NCBI GenBank assembly: GCA_038380435.1
Contig: JAWZYU010000030.1
Coordinates: forward strand, 62,941,817 to 63,005,816
Direction of reading: 5' to 3'
From: Ryuthela nishihirai
Lineage: Eukaryota > Arthropoda > Arachnida > Araneae > Heptathelidae
Length of the DNA stretch: 64,000 nucleotides
A program made the translations under genes and the position numbers. Below the pieces are notes generated by a model, which searched no databases, was not told where the DNA came from, and saw only the letters and a list, made by a program, of their open reading frames with translations. This document shows, one piece after another, positions 21,124 to 34,907 of the stretch (the stretch's first letter is position 1; each line of letters starts with the position of its first letter).

Positions 21124-23393
21124 TCCCCTTTCGTATATACATTAGGTATGTGTTCACTTCCATGTGGAAGCAGATCGAGCTGTGATCTCATCCGACGAAA
21201 TCCATCTCCTACAGACGTTCAGTATTTCTTTCTTCCGCCACACTTATCAAAAGGAGGATTAAGGATCGCCCTGATGCACTGTGAAAGAGAGCACCCACAT
21301 AGGCAAAGAAATCACGTTTGAATTAATCTCGTGCACGAATTGACTAATTGCATCTCCACATTTAGGGCGTGAAACAACAAAGGAAACAAAGAATCACGGA
21401 GTGATGCATTTTAATAAACAAAAGAATCTTACACGTCACACGCAGTGGAAGTGGAAGTATTTGGTCTTCCACATTTTGAGACAGAAGAAACAGAGGAAGG
21501 AAAACGAGTTATCTTTGGAATTCGAGATAGATTGCGATCGCACTGGGTCTGAGGGGTTTTTGGAGCTAGTAATTAAAAAGAATGCAATTCAGCTCTGTCA
21601 TTGAAATATCGAAAAAAAAAACGAATTAATTTTGATCTATGACCAGAGTCTATCTGATTAAAAGTTCTTATGTTCAAAGTGATGTTCCAGTTTAAAAGTC
21701 TATAAATGAAAAAATTAATCCGCCAAATGTAAAGAATGTTTCATCAGTAGGGGGTGTTAAGAGAATTTAGGATGCTGTGAATCTGTCCAGAGTGTTTCTA
21801 TCTGTGGCGGAATCTCCAAGCATCAGCATAACAGGAAGTGACTGTCAGAGGAACAGGAAGTGACTCCCATCTCTCTCACGCCCCCATCAATCCGCGTCCA
21901 TTTCATAAATCCCTCCTCTATTTAGAATCGCTTCAGGAGGTCACAGAACGATCTGAGTGCGAAGAGAGAGACAAGAGGAGCAATCATCATCATCATCATC
22001 ATCATCGCCCCGAGTCGTCTCCTCAACCCGAAGTCAATCGAAGGGCGCCTGAGCCTCTTCAAAAAGGGAAGGCAACGGCCAACAGGTCGCAGACGCCTTC
22101 AATGATCTGTCTCTTCCCATGGAAGAAGGAGATTGTGATGATCAACAGACTGATTCTCGGCGAGAGTAGTATCCGAACCCACATCATCACCTGAAAATAA
22201 GTAAGGCACTCGAGCACGTGCTTGATGACACGCTTTCAGGCAGTTGTGGGTCCGTCTCTCGCCGAAACTGAATTTTCTTCCACCTAACTCTTTAATTCTT
22301 AAAAGACAATAGAACATTACCCTGTGAGTCACTATTGTTGAATTACGTGCGAGATGTTGGAGATGGGTCGTATAAAGGTTAAGGGCCTCCCCGGAAACAG
22401 AAATCGTAAGGATTTTAATAGCTTTTTAACTCTTAACGTTATCTGTATGAGACTCTCTCCCAACCAGATGGGATCCCCCGATGACGCCCTGGAAGGGTCA
22501 CAATCTGGCTCGAATGCGCGATCCCATCTTGCAATTCCGAGATTGAAGTTGGAATAGGGATTGAAACGCGAGCCTGCAATGAAATCTCTCTCGATGTAAG
22601 GATAGTTGGCCAAGGACAAATATAAAGAATCTTCATATAAAATATCTGCATCTTCCACACAGAGAGAATTGAACAGGCCGCCATCTGTTGGAGAGTACAG
22701 TAAGCTCGAGTAATGTGCAGATTGGAGAATTTGTCAAAGGAAATTTCTTTGATGATCAAATATCATCGGAAAAGTCTCACTAATGTTGTTCTATTGTGAG
22801 CAGCATTTTTTCTTCTCGATACAGAATAGATTTAACGTTCAAGTCACGAGACATCCCAAGGATCAGAAGAGGGATGGAGAGGAGATCCGACGGATGGACA
22901 TTTAAAGGTAGACGGAAAAATCTCTCTACCCCATTCAGCGTGCCAGTTAACTCTGCTGCATTTAGGGTCACGGATTAACACCCAGTCTGAAGGACGGTCA
23001 ATTTCTAGCTGAACAGGGTTACCTTCGTCACCGAGGGAGATGTGCAGAAAGCCACTTAGAATTTAATGACGTCAGAGTGATCCAAATTTAGGGGAATTTC
23101 CCTTCTGATTCAGCTCACTTTGCAACAAAACAGTCACTCGTAGATATCACAAAAAAATTAGCAAACTTCTCCCTAGATTTGACAAAATATAATATACATG
23201 TATGCTATTTAAAATGAAAATAACAATGAATAAAAGCTCACCGGATATCCTGTTTGACCCTTTGTTCTCCCACAATTTTCATTTTATTTTGCTTTTGTCC
23301 CAAAATTTTTCTTTATCACCCGATCAAAATCTCACCAACGCTCTTAATACAAGTATTCAAAGTATTTAATGAACCTTTTGTTTGAAAATAAGG
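21124..23393. other. Unassigned, 2.3 kb
   Basis: No recognised gene. Notable points: ACAGGAAGTGACT repeated at 21830 and 21852 (ETS-like), an ATC run at 21983-22006 that creates a His run in a 118-codon plus frame (21838-22194) of unknown meaning, and CCGCCATCTGTTGG at 22679, which resembles a CTCF/insulator core. Confidence 0.4.
21983..22006. repeat. ATC trinucleotide microsatellite
   Basis: About eight tandem ATC units. Confidence 0.9.
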
Positions 23394-23405
23394 TCAACAT
23401 TTGTG

Positions 23406-23765
23406 ATGGTTGTTTTACCTGTGAGCGGAATCTTTTTGCACACAATGGGCTAAATGGCCAGGTCACAAGGACCCCGAAGGCTCAGAGAAGGTTGGGGGAG
23501 GGGACCCACTGGAACAGTTGTTGGGAGACAGATGGTTGCCTCTCGTCAAGGCCATCAGGGTAAGGCTTTCCCGCACACGGGGCCACGGCTTAACGTCCCA
23601 TCCGACGGACGGCGGCCTTTCCAAGCCCATCGGTGTCCCCTACTGACCGTGGGCAGGGCGGGGAGTTTTGCGGAGATAAATCTCAACGCTGACGCAGCTG
23701 GGACTCGAACCTGGGAACTACAGATTACGAGCCTGGCGCACTCCCGACTGAGCCACCCCCGCCCC
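23406..23765 (-). mobile_element. SINE-A copy with 12-bp target duplication
   Basis: Complete minus copy with tail, body and tRNA head. The flanks repeat TCAACATTTGTG exactly (23394-23405 and 23766-23777), which fixes both ends of the SINE and shows LINE-type retroposition. Part of the body upstream of the tRNA-side domain is missing (GCCATCAGGGTAAGG). Confidence 0.95.
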
Positions 23766-23777
23766 TCAACATTTGTG

Positions 23778-24528
23778 TACGCTGCTTTAATTCTTTCTGA
23801 AAACAATTTCCTTCATAAAACAAAAGAATGATGAAATTCGGTTTCTTTTCCCCTAAGTTACCTTCTGGACACCGAATCCCAGTTTCGATCTGAGTTTCTG
23901 CTCCAGGGAGATTGTGGGAGGAGTCACGTGCGTGGCAAAGAGGGAAGAAAAACAGCCAATTAGAGCTGTCCACGAGAGCTCGTGAATGCATAAATATATA
24001 TATATAAGAGAAAATAAGCAAAATAAAAGTGCGCAAAATGCGGTTTCACTCCGAAAATAAATTTTTCTCTTGCGAGAGAGAAAGAAAAAGAGAGCTTCGG
24101 AAACTGTTTTAAATTTCGTCTTCATGAATGTGATGCCTTCCGCTGGCAAAATGGTGCGAGTTGACTTCGCCAGCGATTGCGTCGAGGTCTTAGCCAAAGG
24201 AGCTGATGGCGAAAAATAAGTCGTGATTTACTACAAGCCATTAATTACTTATTTAAATAAGCTTTGTAATTAGAAAGCTGAATTTTTACTCTTTCTTCCA
24301 AGGACGATCATAGATATGCTAATCTGCCACTTAACGCTACCAAGGAAACGAATCCAATTTTACGCTTCAAGTTGGTTTAATAACGGAGACTTTCATCCGC
24401 TCTTAAGAAACGCCAAAAAGTTATAACTTATTGCATAACAGGTGTCAAAATTATTTCCGCCATTAAACTGAGTTCTACGAAGTACTACAGTCCTATTCAG
24501 TAAGCAAATGTGACGTCAAGCGCGTATT
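23778..24528. other. Unassigned
   Basis: Short TA run at 23996-24006. No gene recognised. Confidence 0.45.
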
Positions 24529-27500
24529 CAGTGGAGAAGACAAGAGACAGACGACTCCAGTGAAGGAGAGAGATGTCTTCAGTGGAGAAATCAGAAGACG
24601 CCTTTAACAGAGATATCAGGAGACACTTTTAACGGAGAGATCAGGAGACACCTTCAGCGGAGATATCAGGAGACACCTTTAACGGAGAGATCAGGAGACA
24701 CCTTCAGCAGAGATATCAGGAGACACCTTTAACAGAGAGATCAGGAGACACCTTTAACGGAGAGATCAGGAGACACCTTTAACGGACAAATCAGGAGACA
24801 CCTTTAACGGAGAGATCAGGAGACACATTTAACAGACAAATCAGGAGACACCTTCAGTGGAGAAATCAGAAGACGCCTTTAACGGAGATATCAGGAGACA
24901 CCTTCAGCGGAGATATCAGGAGACACCTTTAACGGAGACACCTTCAGCATCTTCAGTGGAGAAACTGCACCTTTAGTCAGACAGAACGGAGACAACTTCT
25001 GCACTTCATTCGAGTTCAACACCTTCAGTCAGACACCTTCAGTGGAGAAATCAGAAGACGCCTTTAACGGAGAGATCAGTAGACACCTTCAGCAGAAAGA
25101 TCAGGAGACACCTTTAACGGAGAAATCAGGAGACACCTTTAACGGAGAGATCAGGAAACACCTTTAACGGAGAGATCAGGAAACACCTTCAGCAGAAAGA
25201 TCAGGAGACACCTTTAACAGAGAGATCAGGAGACACCTTTAACGGAGAGATCAGGAGACACCTTTAACGGAGAGATCAGAAGACGCCTTTAACGGAGATA
25301 TCAGGAGACACCTTCAGCGGAGATATCAGGAGACACCTTTAACGGAGACACCTTCAGCACCTTTAGTGGAGAAACTGCACCTTCAGTCAGAAAGAACGAA
25401 GACAACTTCTGCACTTCAGTGGAGTTCAGCACCTTCAGTGAGACACCTTCAGTGGAGAAATCAGAAGACGCCTTTAACGGAGAGATCAGGAGACACCTTC
25501 AGCAGAAAGATCAGGAGACACCTTCAGCAGAAAGATCAGTAGACACCTTTAACGGAGAGATCAGGAGATACCTTCAGCAGAAAGATCAGGAGACACTTAT
25601 AATGGAGAGATTAGGAGACGCCTTCAGCAGAGATATTAGGAGACACCTTTAACGGAGAGATCAGGAGACACCTTCAGCGGAGAGATCAGGAGACACCTTT
25701 AGCGGAGAGATCAGGAGACACCTTCAGTGGAGAAATCAGAAGACGCCTTTAACGGAGAGATCAGGAGACACTTCAGCGGAGATATCAGTAGACACCTTTA
25801 ACGGAGACACCTTCAGCACCTTCAGTGGAGAAACTGCACCTTCAGTCAGACAGAACGGAGACAACTTCTGCACTTCATTGGAGTTCAGCACCTTCAGTCA
25901 GACACCTTCAGTGGAGAAATCAGAAGACGCCTTTAACGGAGAGATCAGTAGACACCTTCAGCAGAAAGATCAGGAGACACCTTCAGCAGAAAGATCAGGA
26001 GATACCTTTAACGGAGAGATCAGGAGACAACTTCAGTAGAGAAATCAGAAGACGCCTATAACGGAGAGATCAGGAGACACCTTCAGCAGAAAGATCAGGA
26101 GACACCTTTAACGGAGAAATCAGGAGACACCTTTAACGGAGAGATCAGGAGACACCTTTAACGGAGAGATCAGGAGACACCTTTAACGGAGAGATCAGGA
26201 AACACCTTTAACGGAGAGATCAGGAAACACCTTCAGCAGAAAGATCAGAAGACACCTTTAACGGAGAGATCAGGAGACACCTTTAACGGAGAGATCAGGA
26301 GAAACCTTCAGTGGAGAAATCAGAAGACGCCTTTAACGGAGAGATCAGGAGACACCTTCAGCAGAGATATCAGGAGACACCTTTAACGGAGACACCTTCA
26401 GCACCTTTAGTGGAGAAACTGCACCTTCAGTCAGAAAGAACGAAGACAACTTCTGCACTTCAGTGGAGTTCAGCACCTTCAGTGAGACACCTTCAGTGGA
26501 GAAATCAGAAGACGCCTTTAACGGAGAGATCAGGAGACACCTTCAGCAGAAAGATCAGTAGACACCTTTAACGGAGAGATCAGGAGACACCTTAATCAGC
26601 AGAAGATCAGGAGACACTTATAATGGAGAGATTAGGAGACGCCTTCAGCAGAGATATTAGGAGACACCTTTAACGGAGAGATCAGGAGACACCTTCAGCG
26701 GAGAGATCAGGAGACACCTTTAACGGAGAGATCAGGAGACACCTTCAGTGGAGAAATCAGAAGACGCCTTTAACGGAGAGATCAGGAGACACCTTCAGCG
26801 GAGATATCAGTAGACACCTTTAACGGAGACACCTTCAGCACCTTCAGTGGAGAAACTGCACCTTCAGTCAGACAGAACGGAGACAACTTCTGCACTTCAT
26901 TGGAGTTCAGCACCTTCAGTCAGACACCTTCAGTGGAGAAATCAAAGACGCCTTTAACGGAGAGATCAGGAGATACCTTCAGCAGAAAGATCAGGAGACA
27001 CCTTTAACGGAGAGATCAGGAGACACCTTCAGTGGGGAAATCAGAAGATGCCTTTAACAGGGAGATCAGGAGACACATTCAACGGAGATATCAGGACACA
27101 CCGTTACGGAGAGATCAGGAGAAACCTTCAGCGGAGATATCAGGAGACACCTTTAACGGAGAGATCAGGAGACACCTTCAACGGAGATATCATGAGACAC
27201 CTTTAATGGAGAGATCAGGAGACAACTTCAGTGGAAAGATCAGGAGACACCTTCAGCAGAAAGATCAGGAGACACTTTTAACGGAGAGATCAGGAGACAC
27301 CTTCAGCAGAAAGATCAGGAGACACGTTCAGCAGAAAGATCAGGAGACACTTTTAATGGAGATATTAGGAGACACCTTCAGCAGAGATATTAGGAGACAC
27401 CTTTAACGGAGAAATCAGGAGACACCTTCAGCGGAGATATCAAGAGACACCTTTAACAGAGAGATCAGGAGGCACCTTCAGTGGAGAAATCAGAAGACGC

Positions 27501-30500
27501 CTTTAACAGAGAGATCAGGAGACACCTTCAACGGAGATATCAAGAGACACCTTTAATGGAGAGATCAGGAGACAACTTCAGTGGAAAGATCAGGAGACAC
27601 CTTCAGCAGAAAGATCAGGAGACACTTTCAGCAGAAAGATCAGGAGACACCTTTAACGGAGAGATCAGGAGACACCTTCAACGGAGATATCAGGAGACAC
27701 CTTTATAGGAGACACTTTCAGCACCTTTAGTGGAGAAACTGCACTTTCAGTCAGAAAGAACGAAGACAACTTCTGTACTTCATTGGAGTTCAGCACCTTC
27801 AGTTAGACACCTTCAGTGGAGAAATCAGAAGACGCCTTTAACGGAGAGATCAGGAGACACCTTCAGCAGAAAGATCAGGAGACACCTTCAGCAGAGATAT
27901 TAGGAGACACCTTTAACGGAGAGATCAGGAGACACCTTCAGTGGGGAAATCAGAAGATGCCTTTAACAGGGAGATCAGGAGACACCTTCAACGGAGATAT
28001 CAGGACACACCTTTACGGAGAGATCAGGAGACACCTTAGCAGAAAGATCAGGAGACACTTTTAATCGAGAGATTAGAAGACACCTTAAGCAGAAAGATCA
28101 GGAGACACTTTTAATGGGGAGATTAGGAGACACCTTCAGTGGAGAAATCAGAAGACGCCTTTAACGGAGAGATCAGGAAACACCTTCAGCAGAAAGATCA
28201 GGAGATACCTTTAACGGATAGATCAGGAGACACCTTCAGTGGAGAAATCAGAAGACGCCTTTAACGGAGAGATCAGGAGACACCTTCAGCGGAGATATCA
28301 GGATACACCTTTAATGGAGACACCTTCAGCACCTTTAGTGGAGAAACTGCACCTTCAGTCAGACAGAATGGAGACAACTTCTGCACTTCAATGGAGTTCA
28401 GCACCTTCAGTCAGACACCTTCAGTGGAGAAATCAGAAGACGCCTTTAACGGAGAGATCAGGAGACACCTTCAGCAGAAAGATCAGGAGACACTTTTAAT
28501 GGAGAGATTATGAGACACCTTCAGCAGCGATATTAGGAGACACCTTTAACGGAGAGATCAGGAGACACCTTCAGCGGAGATATCAGGAGACACCTTTAAC
28601 AGAGAGATCAGGAGGCACCTTCAGTGGAGAAATCAGAAGACGCCTTTAACAGAGAGATCAGGAGACACCTTCAACGGAGATATCAGGAGACACCTTTAAT
28701 GGAAAGATCAGGAGACAACTTCAGTGGAGATATCAGGAGATACCTTCAGCAGAAAGATCAGGAGACACTTTTAATGGAGAGATTAGGAGACACCTTCAGT
28801 GGAGAAATCAGAAGACGTCTTTAACGAAGAGATCAGGAGACAACTTTAACGGAGAGATCAGGAGACACCTTCAGCAGAAAGATCAGGAGACACCTTCAGT
28901 AGAGAAATCAGAAGACGCCTTTAACGGAGAGATCAGGAGACACCTTCAGCGGAGATATCAGGAGACACCTTTAATGGAGACACCTTCAGCACCTTTAGTG
29001 GAGAAACTGCACCTTCAGTCAGACAGAACGGAGAGAACTTCTGCACTTCAATGGAGTTCAGCACCTTCAGTCAGACACCTTCAGTGGAGAAATCAGAAGA
29101 CGCCTTTAACGGAGAGATCAGGAGACACCTTCAGCAGAAAGATCAGGAGACACCTTCAGCAGAAAGACCAGGAGACACCTTTAACGGAGAAATCAGGAGA
29201 CACCTTCTGCAGAAAGATCAGGAGACACCTTCAGCAGAAAGATCAGGAGACACCTTTAACGGAGAAATCAGGAGACACCTTCTGGAGAAAGATCAGGAGA
29301 CACTTTTAATGGAGAGATTATGAGACACCTTCAGCAGCGATATTAGGAGACACCTTTAACGGAGAGATCAGGAGACACCTTCAGCGGAGATATCAGGAGA
29401 CACCTTTAACAGAGAGATCAGGAGGCACCTTCAGTGGAGAAATCAGAAGACGCCTTTAACAGAGAGATCAGGAGACACCTTCAACGGAGATATCAGGAGA
29501 CACCTTTAATGGAAAGATCAGGAGACAACTTCAGTGGAGATATCAGGAGATACCTTCAGCAGAAAGATCAGGAGACACTTTTAATGGAGAGATTAGGAGA
29601 CACCTTCAGTGGAGAAATCAGAAGACGCCTTTAACGGAGATATCAGGAGACACCTTCAGCGGAGATATCAGGAGACACCTTTAACGGAGAGATCAGGAGA
29701 CACCTTCAGTAGAGAAATCAGAAGACGCCTTTAACGGAGAGATCAGGAGACACCTTCAGCGGAGATATCAGGAGACACCTTTAATGGAGACACCTTCAGC
29801 ACCTTTAGTGGAGAAACTGCACCTTCAGTCAGACAGAACGGAGACAACTTCTGCACTTCAATGGAGTTCGGCACCTTCAGTCAGACACCTTCAGTGGAGA
29901 AATCAGAAGACGCCTTTAACGGAGAGATCAGGAGACACCTTCAGCAGAAAGATCAGGAGACACTTTTAATTGAGAGATTATGAGACACCTTCAGCAGTGA
30001 TATTAGGAGACACCTTTAACGGAGAGATCAGGAGACACCTTCAGCGGAGATATCAGGAGACATCTTTAACAGAGAGATCAGAAGACACCTTCAGTGGAGA
30101 AATCAGAAGACGCCTTTAACAGAGAGATCAGGAGACACCTTCAACGGAGATATCAGGAGACACCTTTAATGGAGATATCAGGAGACAACTTCAGTGGAGA
30201 TATCAGGAGACACCTTTAATGGAGAGATCAGGAGACACCTTCAGCAGAAAGATCAGGATATACCTTTAACGGAGAGATCAGGAGACACCTTTAACGGAGA
30301 GATCAGGAGAGACCTTTAACGGAGAGATCAAGAGACACCTTTAACAGAGAGATCAGGAAACACCTTCAGCAGAAAGATCAGGAGATACCTTTAACGGAGA
30401 GATCAGAGACACCTTTAACGGAGAGATCAGGAGACACCTTCAGTGGAGAAATCAGAAGATGCCTTTAACAGAGAGATCAGGAGACATCTTCAGCGAAGAT

Positions 30501-33028
30501 ATCAGGAGACACCTTTAACGGAGAGATCAGGAGACACCTTCAGCAGAAAGATCAGGAGACAGTTTTAATGGTGAGATTAGGAGACACCTTCAGTGGAGAA
30601 ATCAGAAGACGCCTTTAACGAAGAGATCAGGAGACAACTTTAACGGAGAGATCAGGAGACACCTTCAGCAGAAAGATCAGGAGATACCTTTAACGGAGAG
30701 ATCAGGAGACACTTTCAGTAGAGAAATCAGAAGACGCCTTTAACGGAGAGATCAGGAGACACCTTCAGCGGAGATATCAGGAGACACCTTTAATGGAGAC
30801 ACCTTCAGCACCTTTAGTGGAGAAACTGCACCTTCAGTCAGACAGAATGGAGACAACTTCTGCACTTCAATGGAGTTCAGCACCTTCAGTCAGACACCTT
30901 CAGTGGAGAAATCAAAGACGCCTTTAACGGAGAGATCAGGAGATACCTTCAGCAGAAAGATCAGGAGACACCTTTAACGGAGAGATCAGGAGACACCTTC
31001 AGTGGGGAAATCAGAAGATGGCTTTAACAGGGAGATCAGGAGACACATTCAACGGAGATATCAGGACACACCGTTACGGAGAGATCAGGAGACACCTTCA
31101 GCGGAGATATCAGGAGACACCTTTAACGGAGATATTAGGAGACACCTTCAGGAGAGATATTAGGAGACACCTTTAACGGAGAGATCAGGAGACACCTTCA
31201 GCAGAGATATGAGGAGACACCTTTAACGGAGAGATCAGGAGATATCTTCAGTGGAGAAATCAGAAGACGCCTTTAACAGAGAAATCAGGAGACACCTTCA
31301 ACGGAAATATCAGGAGACACCTTTAATGGAGAGATCAGGAGACAACTTCAGTGGAAATATCAGGAGACACCTTTAACGGAGAGATCAGGCGACACCTTCA
31401 GCAGAAAAATCAGGAGACACCTTTAACGGAGAGATCAGGAGACACCTTTAACGGAGAGATCAGGAGACACCTTCAGCGGAGATATCAGGAGACACCTTTA
31501 ACGGAGAGATCAGGAGACACCTTCAGTAGAGAAATCAGAAGACGCCTTTAACGGAGAGATCAGGAGACACCTTCAGCGGAGATATCAGGAGACACCTTTA
31601 ATGGAGACACCTTCAGCACCTTTAGTTTAGAAACTGCACCTTCAGTCAGACAGAATGGAGACAACTTCTGCACTTCAATGGAGTTCAGCACCTTCAGTCA
31701 GACACCTTCAGTGGAGAAATCAGAAGACGCCTTTAACGGAGAGATCAGGAGACATCTTCAGCAGAAAGATTAGGAGACACCTTCAGCAGAAAGATCAGGA
31801 GACACCTTTAACGGAGAGATCAGGAGACACCTTCAGCAGAGATATTAGGAGACACCTTTAACGGAGAGATCAGGAGACACCTTCAGCAGAGATATCAGGA
31901 GACACCTTTAACGGAGAGATCAGGAGACATCTTCAGTGGAGAAATCAGAAGACGCCTTTAACAGAGAGATCAGGAGACACCTTCAACGGAAATATCAGGA
32001 GACACCTTTAATGGAGAGATCAGGAGACAACTTCAGTGGAAATATCAGGAGACACCTTTAACGGAGAGATCAGGCGACACCTTCAGCAGAAAGATCAGGA
32101 GACACCTTTAACGGAGAGATCAGGAGACACCTTCAGCGGAGAGATCAGGAGACACCTTTAACGGAGAGATCAGGAGACACCTTCAGCGGAGATATCAGGA
32201 GACACTTTTAATGGAGAGATTAGGAGACACCTTCAGTGGAGAAATCAGAAGACGCCATTAACGGAGAGATCAGGATACACCTTTAACGGAGAGATCAGGA
32301 GACATCTTTAACGGATAGATCAGGAGACACCTTTAACGGAGAGAGCAAAAGATACCTTTAACGGAGAGATCAGGAGACACCTTCAGTGGAGAATTCAGAA
32401 GACGCCTTTAACGGAGAGATCAGGAGACATCTTCAGCTGAGAGATCAGGAGACACCTTTAACGGAGAGATCAGGAGACACCTTCAGCAGAAAGATCAGGA
32501 GACACCTTTAATGGAGAGATCAGGAGACACCTTTAATGGAGAGATCAGGAGACACCTTTAACGGAGAGATCAGGAGACACCTTCAGCAGAAAGATCAGGA
32601 GACACCTTTAACGGAGAGATCAGGAGACACCTTCAGTGGAGAAATCAGAAGACGCCTTTGACGGAGAGATTAGGAGACACCTTTAACGGAGAGATCAGGA
32701 GACAACTTCAGCGGAGAGATCAGAAGACACCTTCAGTGGAGAGATCAGGAGACACCTTTAACGGAGAGATCAGGAGACACCTTCAGCAGAAAGATCAGGA
32801 GACACCTTTAACGGAGAGATCAGGAGACACCTTCAGTGGAGAAATCAGAAGACGCCTTTAACAGAGAAATCAGGAGACACCTTCAGTGGAGATATCAGGA
32901 GACACCTTTAACGGAGAGATCAGGAGACACCTTCAGCGGAGATATCAGGAGACACCTTTAACGGAGCGATCAGGAGACACCTTCAGCGGAGATATCAGGA
33001 GACACCTTTAACGGAGAGATTAGGAGAA
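24529..33028 (+). repeat. 26-bp minisatellite, 8.5 kb, about 325 units with higher-order structure
   Basis: Two main unit types alternate: CCTTTAACGGAGAGATCAGG and CCTTCAGCAGAAAGATCAGG, both completed by AGACAC to 26 bp. A GTGGAGAAATCAGAAGACGC variant is also common. A non-canonical spacer (AGAAACTGCACCTTCAGTCA through TTCTGCACTTCA) recurs near 24960, 25370, 25830, 26415, 26850, 27740, 28345, 29005, 29815, 30820 and 31630, marking higher-order blocks. Segments at 28624-28824 and 29434-29634 translate identically at an 810-bp offset. Read through three frames the unit gives 26-residue peptide repeats. TAA within CTTTAACGG breaks one frame, so no long coding frame exists. Confidence 0.97.
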
Positions 33029-33152
33029 GTCATTTTGGGGGCACTGCACCAACACTCATCCACAAATATCAGCCAATCGCGTCAGAGACGCAATCAATCG
33101 CGTCCTGACGTCAATCGCGTCCTGATCCATTATGTAAAGGTATTAAACGGGG

Positions 33153-33359
33153 AATAAAATAAAAAAATAAATACCCCCTCAAGCAGCTGCTTGTCACAGA
33201 GGTCTGACAGGAGCCTATCAGTTTATATGCCACAGTAGAAGATCTGAGAGAATGGCAGGACCTCAGCAGTAAACAACACGAACATCCATGCTTTACCCGG
33301 GGCTCGAACCCAGGTCCCTTCGATCAGTAGCTAAGCGCGCTAACCACTCGGCCACGGGA
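33153..33359 (-). mobile_element. SINE-B copy
   Basis: Minus copy: AT-rich tail, body CCCTCAAGCAGCTGCTTGTC, head complement with GGGGCTCGAACCCAGG and CGCTAACCACTCGGCCA. Confidence 0.85.
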
Positions 33360-34787
33360 TGGCAATATAGCAATTATTAATATTAGGAAATGTGTTTTTG
33401 GCGTTTCACATTTCTCCCATCCTTGAATTAGAAGCTGAACAATCCTGAGGGACAGGTTTTGTTAAAATATAATGATAGAGAAAATGAAATCTTTGGGATA
33501 TCTATTAGGGAGTTGAAGACCTTCAGATTCAGAGAAAATCATTTATGCTCAGAATTGAGTAATAATTTACTGGTCGAAGGGCATACCACATTTCCTGCAG
33601 GATGGAAATAGAGGAGGCCTCGTGAGTTATATTCCTTTATTGTTATTTTTTTTTTCTTTGAGAGGTTGCGCGTGCTTCAACGCCTCGCCTCGTGGCTGAT
33701 CCACTTCAACAAACACTCTTAATAATAAATCCAATAAATGGCGAGGCGTCTGCCTCGAACAATGCCTCGCGAACGAAGTCTGACGTGAAGATGCATCAGA
33801 AAAGAAGAGGAGGAGGAGAATTCTTTCTCTGCATCTCAATAACCTGACGTCACAACAAGACGCAAAAGGAGAGCCCTTCGATATATCGGTGCAGAGAGAG
33901 GAACTTTCTGTTGGTGTTGTTTTTTCGGTGGCCATCAATCACGAAGTCTTCTCGCAATACTGCACGGGTCTCGCGAAAATCACGGAGAGTACTCCTCAAG
34001 GTGAAGATGGAGATCCGATGGCTCGAGACATCTGGGTGTTCCGATATGGATGCGCGTAGCTCTTATGCGTGAAATGATGTCCCATTAACAGACATCTCGA
34101 AGGAAAATGGATGATTTATGTTCTCCTCTACGAGGGAGGATGACGAGGAGGGAGATTTCTGGATTTAGTTAAAGTGGATGGCTTTTGCCTCTCAAGGGGA
34201 TTTTCGTATCGGATGCTGTGGATGCGGTGGATACAGACGGATGGAGAGAAGATCATAGAGATGAGGATCTCTTCTTTGCCCAGATGATCCGGATAGAGGT
34301 TAAAGGTGCATAAAGATCTTCTTTTCGGAGATTGAATTGGAGTGTCTGCAAGATGAAGTTGTTGGCTGAGATCGATTGCAGTCTGCCAAACAATCATGTG
34401 ACGTTGGTGATGACCTCTTAATTGAAAGAATCACCGCCAGAGTACTCAGATCTTTCCAATGTTAAATTTTAACTGACTGAAAGGAAAACTTCATTTCACT
34501 ATGTTGTAAAAAGTATTATTACCCAAATCCTAAACTCCCTAATTCAAGAATAACTTTTCTTTTTTGGTGAATAATATCACTGGATGTCATTTGAAGATGG
34601 CCGCTAGAGAACCTCTCTAAATATAAATTATCTATGATATCTATAATATATTTCAGAGATCTCGTCTCTTTGTCTATTCGATAAGGACAAATCTTGTCCA
34701 CCAAATTTTAGCTACAACTTCATTGAATATTTTAGGGGTAAACTTCCTTTGGACAAAGCCGCAGGATATCTGTAACTCGAACAGTAG
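33360..34787. other. Unassigned, 1.4 kb
   Basis: No recognised gene. Minus-strand open frames at 33627-33938 and 34128-34397 have no domain I know. Confidence 0.45.
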
Positions 34788-34907
34788 TACAGTCGCTCAA
34801 AAAAAATATCCGAACACTATGGTTGATTACAGAATTCAGAAAAAATATCTGGCAACCTTCGTGTCACGTGATTACAGAATTCAGGAAAAATATCTGTTCA
34901 GGAAAAA
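34788..34907 (+). mobile_element. MITE-T copy 7, left-end fragment
   Basis: Starts TACAGTCGCTCAAAAAAAAT and contains a shortened left arm. It breaks inside GGAAAAATATC and continues directly into SINE-A body (CCCCGCCCTGCCCACGG). The SINE head is missing, so the junction replaced both the MITE core and the SINE head. Confidence 0.85.

Noticed and set aside
21838..22194. 118-codon frame with a histidine run
   Set aside because: The His run is an ATC microsatellite. No domain or splice context.
25419..32861. Many plus-strand frames with GDTF-GEIRRHLQ repeats
   Set aside because: 26-bp units cycle through three frames and one frame is regularly closed by TAA. Frames begin and end at unit variants, not at splice sites or promoters.
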